Of a DNA stretch of 64,000 bases, positions 1-9,344 are shown piece after piece. The stretch comes from Wolbachia endosymbiont of Diaphorina citri. GTDB lineage: Bacteria > Pseudomonadota > Alphaproteobacteria > Rickettsiales > Anaplasmataceae. Within the stretch, counting starts at the first letter, position 1. Every line of letters starts with the position of its first letter. The notes below the pieces were generated by a model. That model did not search any database and was not told where the DNA came from. It saw only the letters and a program-made list of their open reading frames with translations. A program made the translations under genes and the position numbers. The stretch lies in NCBI RefSeq assembly GCF_013096535.2, contig NZ_CP051265.2, positions 1,240,001 to 1,304,000 on the forward strand, read 5' to 3'.

Positions 1-225
1 ATAGTTACACATTACACCAAAAAAGTGTCAACAACCACGTTAAAAAAGAATCCATTTCAAGCATTGAGTGGTGCTAATGTTTTAAGAAGTTTATATACAT
101 CTGGAGTAATGATATTTAGGCCAGAAAGGAATACTCTGCAATTGATGTACGAACTTAAAAACGGCAAACCAATACCAACAAAATTCATAAATATGGTTAA
201 CGGACGCTGGATAGCTACAGCTTAA
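1..225 (+). CDS. RepA-like ATPase, C-terminal end (partial, cut by window start)
   Basis: The frame is open from the first base, so this is the 3' end of a gene that begins upstream. The visible 74 residues contain HYTKK followed by NPFQALSGANVLRSLYTSG. They align by eye with residues around HHTKK and DPFQSFSGASSLRGFYTTG in the next gene (261-2402). In that gene this segment closes the RecA/RepA-type ATPase domain. The product stops shortly after the ATPase motif and lacks the roughly 120-residue C-terminal tail of its neighbour. It is either a shorter paralogue or the remains of a duplicated replication gene. The gap to the next gene is only 35 bp. Confidence 0.7.
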   Translation: MVTHYTKKVSTTTLKKNPFQALSGANVLRSLYTSGVMIFRPERNTLQLMYELKNGKPIPTKFINMVNGRWIATA

Positions 226-260
226 CCAAATTTCTAAACTTTAAATATATTGGAGATTTT

Positions 261-2402
261 ATGGGTATCTATTGTGATTTTAATACTGCAGCTCCACGAA
301 AAAATGCACCGTTAGTAGAAAAAGAACAACTTAAAGCTCAGCTTCTGTTAAATATCAGATCATGCCTTTCTTATCTATTGCCAAGAGGGATTTTTTGTGG
401 TGATAAGTTTTATGTAGGCAATATACAAGGTGATAAAGGCAAGAGTCTAGTAGTAGAATTAAGTGGCAGTGAAGCTGGCCTATGGCATGATTTTGCAACA
501 GGAGAAGGTGGTGATATCATTGATCTTTGGGCAGGAGTACATAGAAAAAGTACGAGAATAGAGTTTCCTGAAGTAATGACTTCTATAGCTCAGTGGCTTG
601 GTCATTTCAAAACTTCAAGTAGTCCAACTGCATATTGGGATTATTACGATGAAAACGGCCAAGCTATTGTTAGAGTATATCGTTATGATGATGATAGTGG
701 AAAGAGATATCTTCCTTTTGATATCAAAAAATCCACCTTTAGTGTACCAGAGATAAGGCCACTATATAATATTCCAGGTATTTTAAAGTCCGATAAAGTT
801 GTTCTGGTTGAGGGAGAAAAATGTGCAGAAGCGCTGATAGAGAAAGGAATAACTGCAACAACAGCAATGTCAGGAGCAAATGCACCTATTGAGAAGACAG
901 ATTGGACTCCACTTAAAGGTAAACATGTTATTATTTGGCCAGATAATGATGAACCAGGTAAGAAATACGCTGAAAAATCTGCTATGAAACTTACTTGTCT
1001 TGGAGTTGAAGAACTTTGCATTTTGGAAATACCTAAAGATAAACCAAAGGGTTGGGACGCTGCTGATTGCGTGAAAGAAGGTATAAATGTTGAAAAATTC
1101 TTATCTTTAATTCTTCAAGTTCCATATGTGAAAAAACTATCAACTACCGAGGAATTCTCGAAAGTTCAAAAAGCAGGACGTTGCATTTCACTTTCAGCAA
1201 TTCCAGTAATAAAGTATTTAAAGGATAAATCACCAATGCCGAAAGACATAATAGCTCCAAGAATTTTAACTCCAGGAGGACTATTGGTGTTTGCAGGTGC
1301 ACCTAAGGTTGGAAAAAGTGATTTTCTTATTTCTTGGTTATTACACATGGCAGGAGGAATTCCATTTTTGAACATGATGCCCACAAGACCTTTGAAAATC
1401 TTTTACTTACAAACTGAAATTGGCTATCACTATATGCGTGAACGTCTTCAGCAGATTAAACTAAATGAAGAACTTCTTGAAATTGCTGGATATAACTTAG
1501 TTATTACACCACAAGTGGAGTTACTTCTAAATGATGATAGTATAGAGATTATTGTAGATAAAATAGAAAGTTCATTTGGCTCGAATGCAGTTGATATAAT
1601 AGCAATAGATCCACTACGCAATATTTTTGATGCCGGCGAGAATAGTAGTGAAAATGACAACAATGCTATGTTATTCTTTCTACAAGAAAGGGTTGGTAAA
1701 TTGAGAAAGCTGGCTAATCAAGATGCAGGAGTTATTTTAGTACACCACACAAAGAAGATGCAAAAGAAATCATTGGAAGAAGACCCATTTCAAAGTTTTA
1801 GCGGTGCAAGCAGTTTAAGGGGATTTTATACTACAGGAATAATTATGCACAGACCAGATGAACAACAAAGTAAACGTCAGCTAATCTTTGAGTTACGCAA
1901 TGGTCATGCTATTGCATCAAAATACGTTGATAAAATTAACAATAACTGGTACGTGGTTGATTATGAATCGCAAAGACTTGTGAATAAAGATTATGGTCAA
2001 AGGTTAGATGCAGAACGTTCGCGTAGGTATGATACTATTCTACAATTAATTTATGATGAAGCACGGAAGGGACGTCTATATACAATAAATTCGTTCTGTC
2101 AGGCATTTGAGAATAAAGCAGGTCTTGGTAGTCAACATTCGATCCGTGAACGTATTGATACTTTAGCTACAAAGGGCTATATAAAATTTAATAGAGAAGG
2201 TAAAAATGGAGCAAGAACTAGATATGGGGTGCTTTGTGTTGCAGGCATGGAAAAGAAAAGTAAGGTATTTGATCATCAACTGAATAAAGAAGTGACAATT
2301 TATGAAAAGGTCTTACCAACCGACTATAAATCACTGGAGAATGGTAGCATTTTACCAGTTGAAAATCCGAATACTTGGGTTCATCATAGCATCTGCAATT
2401 AA
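261..2402 (+). CDS. Prophage replication protein: toprim primase plus RepA-like ATPase
   Basis: This is a 713-residue protein likely to prime and unwind phage DNA. An N-terminal region with WHDFATGEGGDIIDLW (about residues 75-90) resembles the DNA-binding part of phage primase-helicases. A toprim domain follows, with VLVEGEKCAEAL (Glu184) and IIWPDNDEPG (Asp228, Asp230). A RecA/RepA-type ATPase then has Walker A GAPKVGKS (346-353), a Walker B-like IIAIDPLRNIF and the late motif VHHTKK. The C-terminal 120 residues look like a winged-helix region. An ATG preceded by ttggag supports the start. The arrangement is typical of the WO phage replication region. Function is inferred from domains. Confidence 0.8.
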   Translation: MGIYCDFNTAAPRKNAPLVEKEQLKAQLLLNIRSCLSYLLPRGIFCGDKFYVGNIQGDKGKSLVVELSGSEAGLWHDFATGEGGDIIDLWAGVHRKSTRIEFPEVMTSIAQWLGHFKTSSSPTAYWDYYDENGQAIVRVYRYDDDSGKRYLPFDIKKSTFSVPEIRPLYNIPGILKSDKVVLVEGEKCAEALIEKGITATTAMSGANAPIEKTDWTPLKGKHVIIWPDNDEPGKKYAEKSAMKLTCLGVEELCILEIPKDKPKGWDAADCVKEGINVEKFLSLILQVPYVKKLSTTEEFSKVQKAGRCISLSAIPVIKYLKDKSPMPKDIIAPRILTPGGLLVFAGAPKVGKSDFLISWLLHMAGGIPFLNMMPTRPLKIFYLQTEIGYHYMRERLQQIKLNEELLEIAGYNLVITPQVELLLNDDSIEIIVDKIESSFGSNAVDIIAIDPLRNIFDAGENSSENDNNAMLFFLQERVGKLRKLANQDAGVILVHHTKKMQKKSLEEDPFQSFSGASSLRGFYTTGIIMHRPDEQQSKRQLIFELRNGHAIASKYVDKINNNWYVVDYESQRLVNKDYGQRLDAERSRRYDTILQLIYDEARKGRLYTINSFCQAFENKAGLGSQHSIRERIDTLATKGYIKFNREGKNGARTRYGVLCVAGMEKKSKVFDHQLNKEVTIYEKVLPTDYKSLENGSILPVENPNTWVHHSICN

Positions 2403-3032
2403 TAAAATTAAAATAGAAAATATGAGTTATTTCAGTCTTCGGATTTGCTCAGTTTGTCTTCAGAATTTGCTTAGTCTATGCAGACTGAATTTAGTAAGGG
2501 TGAAAGAAATGCGGGATTTTCAACAACTTAGAGGGATTGTTGAATTTTATAGCTGCAGACTGAGCAATAGGGAAAAAGTTCAGGAATATAGAGGGTTTTG
2601 TTCAACTCTCAGTTTTCAGAATAACTCCTATTATTATATAATAATATAGTAGTATGACTTTAAAACATACTACTCTGTTCGTTTCTCTTTTACTTACAAT
2701 AATAAGTTATGTATATGTGTAAAGCTCTCTTTCAAAGTTATCTAATAAAAGAAATGAAAGAAAACGCTTAAAAAAAACAAATGGCCCGTAATTGCGTTTT
2801 AAAGCCATTCTACAACTTCAGGGTACAATTAACCACCTTGACCTAAAGAACGCTTATAACAGCCCTTAAAAGCCGATTAACACCATGTCTTAACTTATAA
2901 GAAAGACCATATGCTAATTTTATCACGTTTTACTTTAGTTGTAAAGAAATTTTTTTAATGTATGACAGATTTGTATAGTCGATATTTTACGTAACTTATG
3001 GCGTTTAATTGGTTATTTAGTATCTCTAAAAC
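2403..3032. other. 630-bp intergenic region, no supported gene
   Basis: This gap lies between two convergent genes. A 115-codon open frame at 2302-2649 overlaps the replication gene and has no recognisable content, so I do not call it. Positions 2430-2600 contain short repeated and inverted pieces built around ttgctcagt and ctgcagact. A perfect hairpin at 2648-2674 is listed separately. Positions 2760-2900 hold a run with several ttaaaagcc-like and cgcttaa-like words but no clear reading frame. I see no tRNA or conserved RNA. Confidence 0.5.
2648..2674. terminator. Perfect 9-bp hairpin between convergent genes, possible bidirectional terminator
   Basis: The arms agtagtatg (2648-2656) and catactact (2666-2674) are exact complements around a 9-base loop. 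A loosely T-rich stretch (gtttctctttt) follows on the plus strand. The hairpin lies between the ends of the replication gene and the minus-strand gene at 3033, where a shared terminator would be expected. The stem is AT-rich and the T run is imperfect, so termination is only a suggestion. Confidence 0.35.
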
Positions 3033-4148
3033 TTAACGAGTTGCTTTTATAACCAAAGTAAAAGGGTTAATACGGTAACCATAATCTCTACGCGATGATC
3101 CAGGCCAACCAACTGTTTGAATCACATCATTACGTTCGATGTTTAGTCCTAATTTTTTAGCTAAGGTGGTTTTTATTGTTCTTTGGATTGTGTTTAGTGG
3201 TTTTCTGATGTGATGTTCTGGATCTGCTTCTGGATCAAGATTTAGGCGTTTTTCTATTTCATTTATGCTAAGCAACATGTGTTTTTCAGGAGGTAATTCT
3301 TTTTTACAATCATGCAAAAATTGTTCAAATAATATGCGAAAAACCTTCATACATGCTGCAGCTTTCTTATTTAGAATCTCTATATTGTTTACGTAAAGTG
3401 AGCCCTCTATCAATTGCAACTTTAGTAATTCCTTCTCTTTAGGAGGTTCAATTAGATTAAGTGCAGTATGTAAGATTTGCATTGAAGTATTTGGTATGAA
3501 CTCTAGTACTCCTCTTTGTGCTGCTTCTTGGAATACTTCAATTAAAGTCTTATGCTGAAAGAAAAGGTCAACCATTTTTACTGTGGGCAAATCAAGAGGT
3601 ATGTTTGATGGATTTTTTCTCAGTATTATTAATACAGTTGGATTAGCTTTAAGCTTATCTATCGTTAAGAATGTTGGATTGGTGCAAAAATCAAGTATGA
3701 TTAAACTTACAATCTTACCTTGTCCACCAACATGATAAACTCCACTTTCCACTTTTTGCCACATAAAATTTGTATCACTTAGCTGACCTTCAAACCAATT
3801 CATAAATTTCTCTGGGTTAAAATATACAGATAAGCGATGAAATCTTTGCTTCTTGTAGGTATTAGGTAAAATATCACGGTTGCAATTTTCACAAATTATA
3901 TTATCGCATGCTTCGTTAAAGTCCTCATCAATGAAAATCTCATTGTTACAGTATGGATCAACTATATTTGGCCAATCTAATTTATCTTGTCTACGAGAGC
4001 AGATAATGTAAGACCTCTCTTGCATCTTAATTAACTCAAGATCTGACAAATACCTTGCTGCTTTGATGTAATTTTGATTTGGGTTAACCCAAGAGCTGCC
4101 AGAATTAAGAAGATCAGAGATTTGCTCTTGGCAAGATTGTAAGACCAT
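3033..4148 (-). CDS. Unrecognised prophage protein with cysteine cluster and C-terminal winged-helix-like end
   Basis: This 371-residue protein is the second gene of a minus-strand pair and overlaps its upstream partner by 35 bp, which suggests coupled translation. Cys50, Cys67, Cys81, Cys86 and Cys89 (the last two as CENC) could form a zinc ribbon. The final 80 residues have a helical segment followed by VGWPGSSRRDYGYRI, which reads like the wing of a DNA-binding winged helix. No transmembrane segment or signal peptide is visible. I do not recognise the family. Its place beside the replication gene and opposite to the structural genes fits a regulatory, accessory or superinfection-control role. 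That role is inference only. Confidence 0.7.
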   Translation of the reverse strand: MVLQSCQEQISDLLNSGSSWVNPNQNYIKAARYLSDLELIKMQERSYIICSRRQDKLDWPNIVDPYCNNEIFIDEDFNEACDNIICENCNRDILPNTYKKQRFHRLSVYFNPEKFMNWFEGQLSDTNFMWQKVESGVYHVGGQGKIVSLIILDFCTNPTFLTIDKLKANPTVLIILRKNPSNIPLDLPTVKMVDLFFQHKTLIEVFQEAAQRGVLEFIPNTSMQILHTALNLIEPPKEKELLKLQLIEGSLYVNNIEILNKKAAACMKVFRILFEQFLHDCKKELPPEKHMLLSINEIEKRLNLDPEADPEHHIRKPLNTIQRTIKTTLAKKLGLNIERNDVIQTVGWPGSSRRDYGYRINPFTLVIKATR

Positions 4149-5346
4149 AAAATTGTTTTATGTATGTTTTAAAATCCTCTCTTTCCCTTTTATTCAGAGG
4201 ATGTTCAGAGTAGTAAATTGCTATATACTCATCACTTCGCTTGAAAAATAAGCCTATCTTTTTGCCTTGAAATATTACTTTAATCGACTCTATAAATGGA
4301 ACTATGTCTCCTACAAATGGCTTTAAAACATGCAATTCCGGTGCAATAGGATCATATGGAGCAACAGTCAAAGTGATATTAGTATAGCTGTAATTGAAAC
4401 GATTTGACTGAAACTTTAACTCAAAAACACGAATATTTGAATCAGATTCATTAATACAAGTTTCTATAAATTTATGCACCTGTTCCGCGAAGTTTTTATC
4501 CTGCACATCTACAAAAATACATTCGCAGCCAAAGTAACAACTTGCAATGCTATTTGCTATTTCTATAGCTTGATCGATATTTCTAGCACCAAGATCTACC
4601 TGAGTGCCATTTAGTAGAAAATCCAAAATCATCCACTCTGCCTTATGGCCATGAATAACTTTGTTTGAATTTAACAACAAATCTATATCGCTAGCTTTGC
4701 GTATTAACACATATAAACGATTCTGATGATAGAAGAAACCTTGTAGTTGATTCTCGAAACTGTCATTTCTCTTAATGTTATCTTCTTTCAGTATTTGTTG
4801 TATGATTTCCTCTGAGATAAAGTCCTTAAATGGAGTACTTGGTCGTCTTGGTGTTTTTTGTAAGGCAAAAGACATGAAACTCTTTCTTTGTATTTTTTCA
4901 AAGTGATAGACAGACTTTAAAAGATTGTAATCTGCATGAAACAGTAGAAACAGCAAAGACTTCTTATCATATTTATTATTATTTTTTACAAGGTAGGATT
5001 TCATGAGTTCTGTAGTTAATGCAGATCTTGCAATTTCACTGACAGTAACTTCTAGTTTTGCACGATCAAAACAGGTAATCAAGTAGTAAGTAACGAGAGA
5101 ATCGGAATAATTAGCAATAACTTTACGTTTGTATTGTACAGATGTATTATCGTAACTTTCATCATCAAAGAGTTGAGCGTTTAATTTATCTTTAAAGGAG
5201 TTTTGAAAAATAATATTTAATTGCTTACCAGAAAGTGAATCTATCCAAGACTGACGTATTTTTGTATTGTGAAAACGATCAAGCAAATGGTTAACAGGTA
5301 CTTCTAAATCATCTTCCCAAAATTTACGATTTGGATAAATGTTCAT
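4114..5346 (-). CDS. Unrecognised prophage protein, first gene of divergent pair
   Basis: This 410-residue soluble protein starts with MNIYPNRKFWEDD and has no motif I can name. A middle region (about residues 165-290) has alternating strands and helices with HGHKAEWMILDFLLNG and CYFGCECIFVDVQ. The C-terminal 60 residues contain GKKIGLFFKRSDEYIAIYY and finish with a helix. The gene runs opposite to the flanking prophage genes and overlaps the 3033-4148 gene by 35 bp, so the two are probably one transcript. The pair is the least explained part of the prophage. A two-gene accessory or defence module is possible, but the sequence does not prove it. Confidence 0.7.
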   Translation of the reverse strand: MNIYPNRKFWEDDLEVPVNHLLDRFHNTKIRQSWIDSLSGKQLNIIFQNSFKDKLNAQLFDDESYDNTSVQYKRKVIANYSDSLVTYYLITCFDRAKLEVTVSEIARSALTTELMKSYLVKNNNKYDKKSLLFLLFHADYNLLKSVYHFEKIQRKSFMSFALQKTPRRPSTPFKDFISEEIIQQILKEDNIKRNDSFENQLQGFFYHQNRLYVLIRKASDIDLLLNSNKVIHGHKAEWMILDFLLNGTQVDLGARNIDQAIEIANSIASCYFGCECIFVDVQDKNFAEQVHKFIETCINESDSNIRVFELKFQSNRFNYSYTNITLTVAPYDPIAPELHVLKPFVGDIVPFIESIKVIFQGKKIGLFFKRSDEYIAIYYSEHPLNKREREDFKTYIKQFYGLTILPRANL

Positions 5347-5378
5347 AAGAAACTAACCACACCATAATAGCATAATAG

Positions 5379-5392
5379 ACTATTTAAATAGT
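5379..5392. promoter_or_regulatory. 14-bp perfect palindrome in divergent intergenic region, candidate operator
   Basis: The sequence actatttaaatagt is its own reverse complement. It lies 33 bp upstream of the minus-strand gene start at 5346, in the 217-bp region that separates the divergent pair from the RuvC-like gene. Its placement fits an operator or promoter element controlling the pair. AT-rich palindromes arise by chance in this genome, so support is modest. Confidence 0.3.
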
Positions 5393-5563
5393 TAAGATAG
5401 AAATTTGAAAGTCTTGACCAATAATTATGCAATGGCTGTTTACTGATTTTTAACCAAGTTTTTTCTAAAAAGTTTGCTTAAGAAGAAGATTTTTTGGACA
5501 AAAATTTTTCAAATCCTGAATATATATTATATAGCACTCTAGCGAAACAAATTCTGAATATAA

Positions 5564-6022
5564 ATGTCAATCCTAACACTGGACCTTGGCAAACAAACAG
5601 GCTGGGCAATTCTAACAGATGGAGTAATTGAAAGTGGTAGCAAAAGCTTTCATGGTAGCCGTTTTAGCGGAGGTGGCATGTGCTTCTTGAATTTTCGTAA
5701 TTGGCTTAATTCTTTGAAACATGAGTTCACTGCAGTGTATTTTGAGGAAGTGAGAAGACATCTAGGAACTGATGCAGCGCATTGCTACGGTGGTTTTCTT
5801 GCCGTTCTCTCTGCTTGGTGTGAAGAACATCATGTGCCGTACAAAGGTGTTAATGTTAAAACTATAAAACGCTTTATAACAGGCAAAGGCAATGCAAGTA
5901 AGAGTGAAGTTATTGAAGCGATACGTGAAAAAAGTTTTTCACCTAGAGATGATAATGAGGCCGATGCTTTGGCATTAATGTTCTATATTAGTAAGGATAT
6001 TAATAAGACAAAAAACCCATAA
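5564..6022 (+). CDS. RuvC-like Holliday junction resolvase / RNase H-fold nuclease
   Basis: This is a 152-residue nuclease of the RuvC/RNase H fold that probably resolves branched phage DNA during replication or packaging. Acidic residues sit at the expected places: Asp7 in ILTLDLGKQTGW, Glu62-63 in VYFEEVRRH, and the C-terminal DDNEADALALM. The length is close to that of short phage RuvC-type resolvases. It precedes the methylase gene by about 100 bp. The hairpin acccat-aaaa-gtgggt overlaps the stop codon. Substrate specificity cannot be read from the sequence. Confidence 0.8.
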   Translation: MSILTLDLGKQTGWAILTDGVIESGSKSFHGSRFSGGGMCFLNFRNWLNSLKHEFTAVYFEEVRRHLGTDAAHCYGGFLAVLSAWCEEHHVPYKGVNVKTIKRFITGKGNASKSEVIEAIREKSFSPRDDNEADALALMFYISKDINKTKNP

Positions 6023-6125
6023 AAAGTGGGTCCTTTCGTCCATAATGGCGGGTTTGGTAGGTTTGACCCCAGGCCTTCTCTAGCGTCAGATATATTTTGA
6101 ATATTAACTTTTTAATTATTAAGAT

Positions 6126-7340
6126 ATGAATTTAGCAATCCACTACTATCCTATTCGAAATCTAGTTGAATATGAGCGTAATCCTCGTAAAAATGACGAT
6201 GTGGTCAACAGAATGTGTGCTTCAATCAGGGAATTCGGCTTTCGTATTCCAATAGTTGCAAAAAGTGATGGTACTGTGGTTGATGGTCATTTAAGACTTA
6301 AAGCAGCAAGAAAACTTGGTATGGAAAGTATTCCCGTAGTCTTAAGTGATAATTTAAATGGACCACAAACCAAAGCTTTTCGACTGCTTGCCAATCAATC
6401 AGCTAACTGGGCAAAGTGGGATGATGATCTTTTGAAGGTGGAAATTCAAGAGTTAGAAGATTTGCAATTTGACCTTAAAATGACAGGATTTGAATTGGAA
6501 AAAGTTCAAAGGTTTCTCGATGATTTTGATGGTGAAAAAGAAGATCTTTCTGATTTAGCTGTTGATAACAAAAAAGTAACAAAACCAGGTGATCTTTGGA
6601 TTTTAGGTGATCATAGAATCTATTGTGGTGATAGCTCTGTAGTTGAATCATATAAAGCGCTGTTAGATGATAAAATGGCAGACATTACTGTTTGTGATCC
6701 TCCATATAACGTTGATTATGGTAGCAGTCAAGAAAGAGAAGATAAAAAAATATTAAATGATAATCAAGGTGAAAAGTATGAGCTTTTTCTTTACGACATC
6801 TGTTCCAATATTTTAGCATATACGAAGGGAGCAATTTACATCTGCATATCATCATCAGAGTTTTCAACGTTACAAAAAGTATTTGAGGAAGCAGGAGGAA
6901 AATGGTCGACATTTATCATTTGGGCAAAGAATCACTTTACGCTAGGCAGGTCTGATTATCAAAGACAATACGAAGCAATGCTCTATGGATGGAAAAGCGG
7001 CAATAAACGTGAGTGGCATGGAGGAAGAAATCAAAGTGATCTGTGGTTTTATGATAAGCCAACACACAATACACTACATCCAACGATGAAGCCAGTAGAG
7101 CTAATGGAGAGAGCAATAGTTAATAGCAGTAGACCAGGAGACATAGTACTTGATCCATTTAGCGGTTCTGGCAGCACACTGATTGCATGTGAGAGAACAG
7201 GAAGAATTTGTAGGACAATAGAGCTAGATTCAAAATTTGTAGATGTAACCATAAAACGTTGGCAAGTGTACACAGGTAGGGAGGCAATTCTTTCTGGTAC
7301 TGGTAAAACTTTTTCAAAGATTCAAGAAGAAAATTCGTAG
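6126..7340 (+). CDS. ParB-N domain fused to DNA methyltransferase (N6-adenine/N4-cytosine)
   Basis: This 404-residue fusion has a ParB-like nuclease/DNA-binding domain at residues 5-95, with NPRKND, IVAKSDGTVVDGHLRLKAA and IPVVL. The methyltransferase begins near residue 155. DPPYNVDYG (motif IV, catalytic DPPY) comes before DPFSGSGSTLIACE (motif I, S-adenosylmethionine binding). This order is typical of the beta class of amino-methyltransferases. No restriction enzyme gene lies nearby, so it is probably an orphan phage methylase that protects or marks phage DNA. Such a gene just upstream of the terminase genes is common in WO prophages. The target site is unknown. Confidence 0.88.
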   Translation: MNLAIHYYPIRNLVEYERNPRKNDDVVNRMCASIREFGFRIPIVAKSDGTVVDGHLRLKAARKLGMESIPVVLSDNLNGPQTKAFRLLANQSANWAKWDDDLLKVEIQELEDLQFDLKMTGFELEKVQRFLDDFDGEKEDLSDLAVDNKKVTKPGDLWILGDHRIYCGDSSVVESYKALLDDKMADITVCDPPYNVDYGSSQEREDKKILNDNQGEKYELFLYDICSNILAYTKGAIYICISSSEFSTLQKVFEEAGGKWSTFIIWAKNHFTLGRSDYQRQYEAMLYGWKSGNKREWHGGRNQSDLWFYDKPTHNTLHPTMKPVELMERAIVNSSRPGDIVLDPFSGSGSTLIACERTGRICRTIELDSKFVDVTIKRWQVYTGREAILSGTGKTFSKIQEENS

Positions 7341-7375
7341 AAAAAAGGTAAATAAAGAGAGAGAGGAGAAAAAAA

Positions 7376-7858
7376 GTGAAAATCACACAAACAGAATGGG
7401 CAAGAGAGATAGGAGTATCAAAGCAGTATGTCTGTTATTTAGTAAAAAAAGGAATAGTTGAGTTGGAGGATGGTTTGATCAATAGAGAACAAGCAAATGA
7501 AGCAGTAGCGGCAATAAGAGATCCAAGTCAGCCACTGAGGAGGAAAAATCCAGAAAACGAAAATACAAGTAACCTTTCCACAATGTTGCTAAAAACGCGA
7601 ATAAAAAATGAAATGGAACGAGGTAAACTACTTGAGGCAAAGGCAAAAGCTGAGATTGGTGAACTTGTAGCAGTAGAGGAAGTAAAGAGCGAAGCATTTA
7701 ATGTAGCAAGAGTTGTCCGTAATAATCTGCTTAATATTCCAAATAGAGTTTCAGCACTGCTTGCATCACTGAGTGACACTGAAAAGATTCATATGGCGCT
7801 AACCGAAGAGATTACAAACTCATTACAAGAATTATCTAATACTAAATTTCAAATATAA
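7376..7858 (+). CDS. Terminase small subunit (Nu1-like)
   Basis: This 160-residue protein likely recognises the packaging site and recruits the large terminase. The N-terminal 55 residues, TEWAREIGVSKQYVCYLVKKG, form a helix-turn-helix like that of lambda Nu1. A charged coiled helix (EMERGKLLEAKAKAE) and a C-terminal helical region follow. The start is GTG, set by a strong gagaggag ribosome-binding site 7 bp upstream. An ankyrin gene separates it from the large subunit. Confidence 0.75.
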   Translation: MKITQTEWAREIGVSKQYVCYLVKKGIVELEDGLINREQANEAVAAIRDPSQPLRRKNPENENTSNLSTMLLKTRIKNEMERGKLLEAKAKAEIGELVAVEEVKSEAFNVARVVRNNLLNIPNRVSALLASLSDTEKIHMALTEEITNSLQELSNTKFQI

Positions 7859-7877
7859 AAAAGATTTTGAATATAAA

Positions 7878-9344
7878 ATGGCTGATAACTTAAGTTTGGA
7901 GTTAATAAAGTGCCTCATCAATCAACCTGGATTAGATGTTAATGTCAGAGGGTTAAACGGAAAAACTCCACTGCATTGCGCTATAGAGTTTGATGAATTA
8001 AGCATGGTAGATTTGTTACTCACGAAGAAGAACATTAATCCTTTTGTGGAAGATAATGAAGGTAAAACATCTCTTGATTATGCCAAAGAAGGGAAAAAAG
8101 CAGAAATATTACAAGCGCTAATTAATAACAAATACGGATCAGAGCAAGATAACTTACTTCATTTAGCTGCAATGATAGGTGAAGTTAATGCAGTTAGATA
8201 TTTGATAGGAAAAGGTGTTGACGTTAATGTACGAAATGCTCTGCATCATACTCCATTACATCTAGCAGCAGGAATAGGACATGCAGAAGTTGTAAAGATT
8301 TTGATAAGAGAAGGAAACGCTGAAATAGATGTCTTTGATGTACGAAATCAGACACCGATGCACTATGCAGTTAACAACAAAAAATTGGAGATAGTAAAGT
8401 TATTACTGGAGCTAGGAGCAGATGTAAATAGCGCACGTGTAGGACAAAATTCGATGAAATTATCACCAGTGCATATAGCTGTAAGTAACACTAATTACGA
8501 TGAAAGAGATTTATGTCTCGATATTCTCAAATGCTTAATAAAGGAGCCTAATGCTCAAGTCAATTTGCAGGACTACGAAAATAAAACACCACTACATTAT
8601 GCTGAAAGACTGAAAACAATAGAAGTTTTACTAACGCGAGAAGATATAGACCCTCTGGTAAAAGATGATAGCGGCAAGACACCATTTGATTACGCTGAAA
8701 ATAGACCTGAGATCAAGAAGGCTTTGATGAACAATAAGTACGGTTCTGAAAAGAATAGTCTATTGCATTTAGCCGCACAAAAAGGAGTTGTAGATGCAAT
8801 CTTAAAGGAAGAAATTGATATTGATATCTTAAATAACAAAGGTCACTCTCCAATTTACCTTGCTGCAGAAAAAGGACATTTACATGTAGTAAAATTACTA
8901 CTGGAAAAAGGAGCAAACTATACACCTGTTCTGCACTCAGCAATCAAGTCAAATAATTTAGAATTGTTAAAAACTTTATTTAAAGAAAAGAGTATCAAAT
9001 TACCAGATGAGATAGGCAGATCTGTACCAATTTATTATAGGTGTATAGAGCATAGAGATGCAAAAGTAAGAAAATACAATAATGTGATCTGTATTTTTAC
9101 CTCAGTAAGTGCAGTAGCAATAGCGGTATATATAGGGTTAACAGCAACAACAATAAGTAGTGCAATCATTTTTGCAACAATAACAGGAATACTTGCACTT
9201 ATTATAGCAATAATGATAAGTGAGATGAGCAAAAGATATATAGAAAACGAATTTCAGAAAAAGATGTTTATGGAACTGGAGGAATGTAGTTCTACTGTTA
9301 ATGATGTTGAGATAGAACCAGCAATAAGTAGGGTTAAGGTATGA
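7878..9344 (+). CDS. Ankyrin-repeat protein with C-terminal membrane segments
   Basis: This 488-residue protein is built mainly of ankyrin repeats. Clear TPLH/A-type repeats include GKTPLHCAIEFDELSMVDLLL, NLLHLAAMIGEVNAVRYLI, TPLHLAAGIGHAEVVKILI, TPMHYAVNNKKLEIVKLLL and SPIYLAAEKGHLHVVKLLL. The unit with NKYGSE-NLLHLAA occurs twice. Two hydrophobic stretches at about residues 405-455 suggest a hairpin membrane anchor. The gene sits between the two terminase subunits and overlaps the large-subunit start as ATGA. It is a passenger gene in the packaging operon and a plausible host-interaction protein. Its partner is unknown. Confidence 0.85.
   Translation: MADNLSLELIKCLINQPGLDVNVRGLNGKTPLHCAIEFDELSMVDLLLTKKNINPFVEDNEGKTSLDYAKEGKKAEILQALINNKYGSEQDNLLHLAAMIGEVNAVRYLIGKGVDVNVRNALHHTPLHLAAGIGHAEVVKILIREGNAEIDVFDVRNQTPMHYAVNNKKLEIVKLLLELGADVNSARVGQNSMKLSPVHIAVSNTNYDERDLCLDILKCLIKEPNAQVNLQDYENKTPLHYAERLKTIEVLLTREDIDPLVKDDSGKTPFDYAENRPEIKKALMNNKYGSEKNSLLHLAAQKGVVDAILKEEIDIDILNNKGHSPIYLAAEKGHLHVVKLLLEKGANYTPVLHSAIKSNNLELLKTLFKEKSIKLPDEIGRSVPIYYRCIEHRDAKVRKYNNVICIFTSVSAVAIAVYIGLTATTISSAIIFATITGILALIIAIMISEMSKRYIENEFQKKMFMELEECSSTVNDVEIEPAISRVKV

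Noticed and set aside
2302..2649. 115-codon frame overlapping the end of the replication gene
   Set aside because: It shares 101 bp with a well supported gene in another frame, has no recognisable content, and its rest is made of short inverted repeats.
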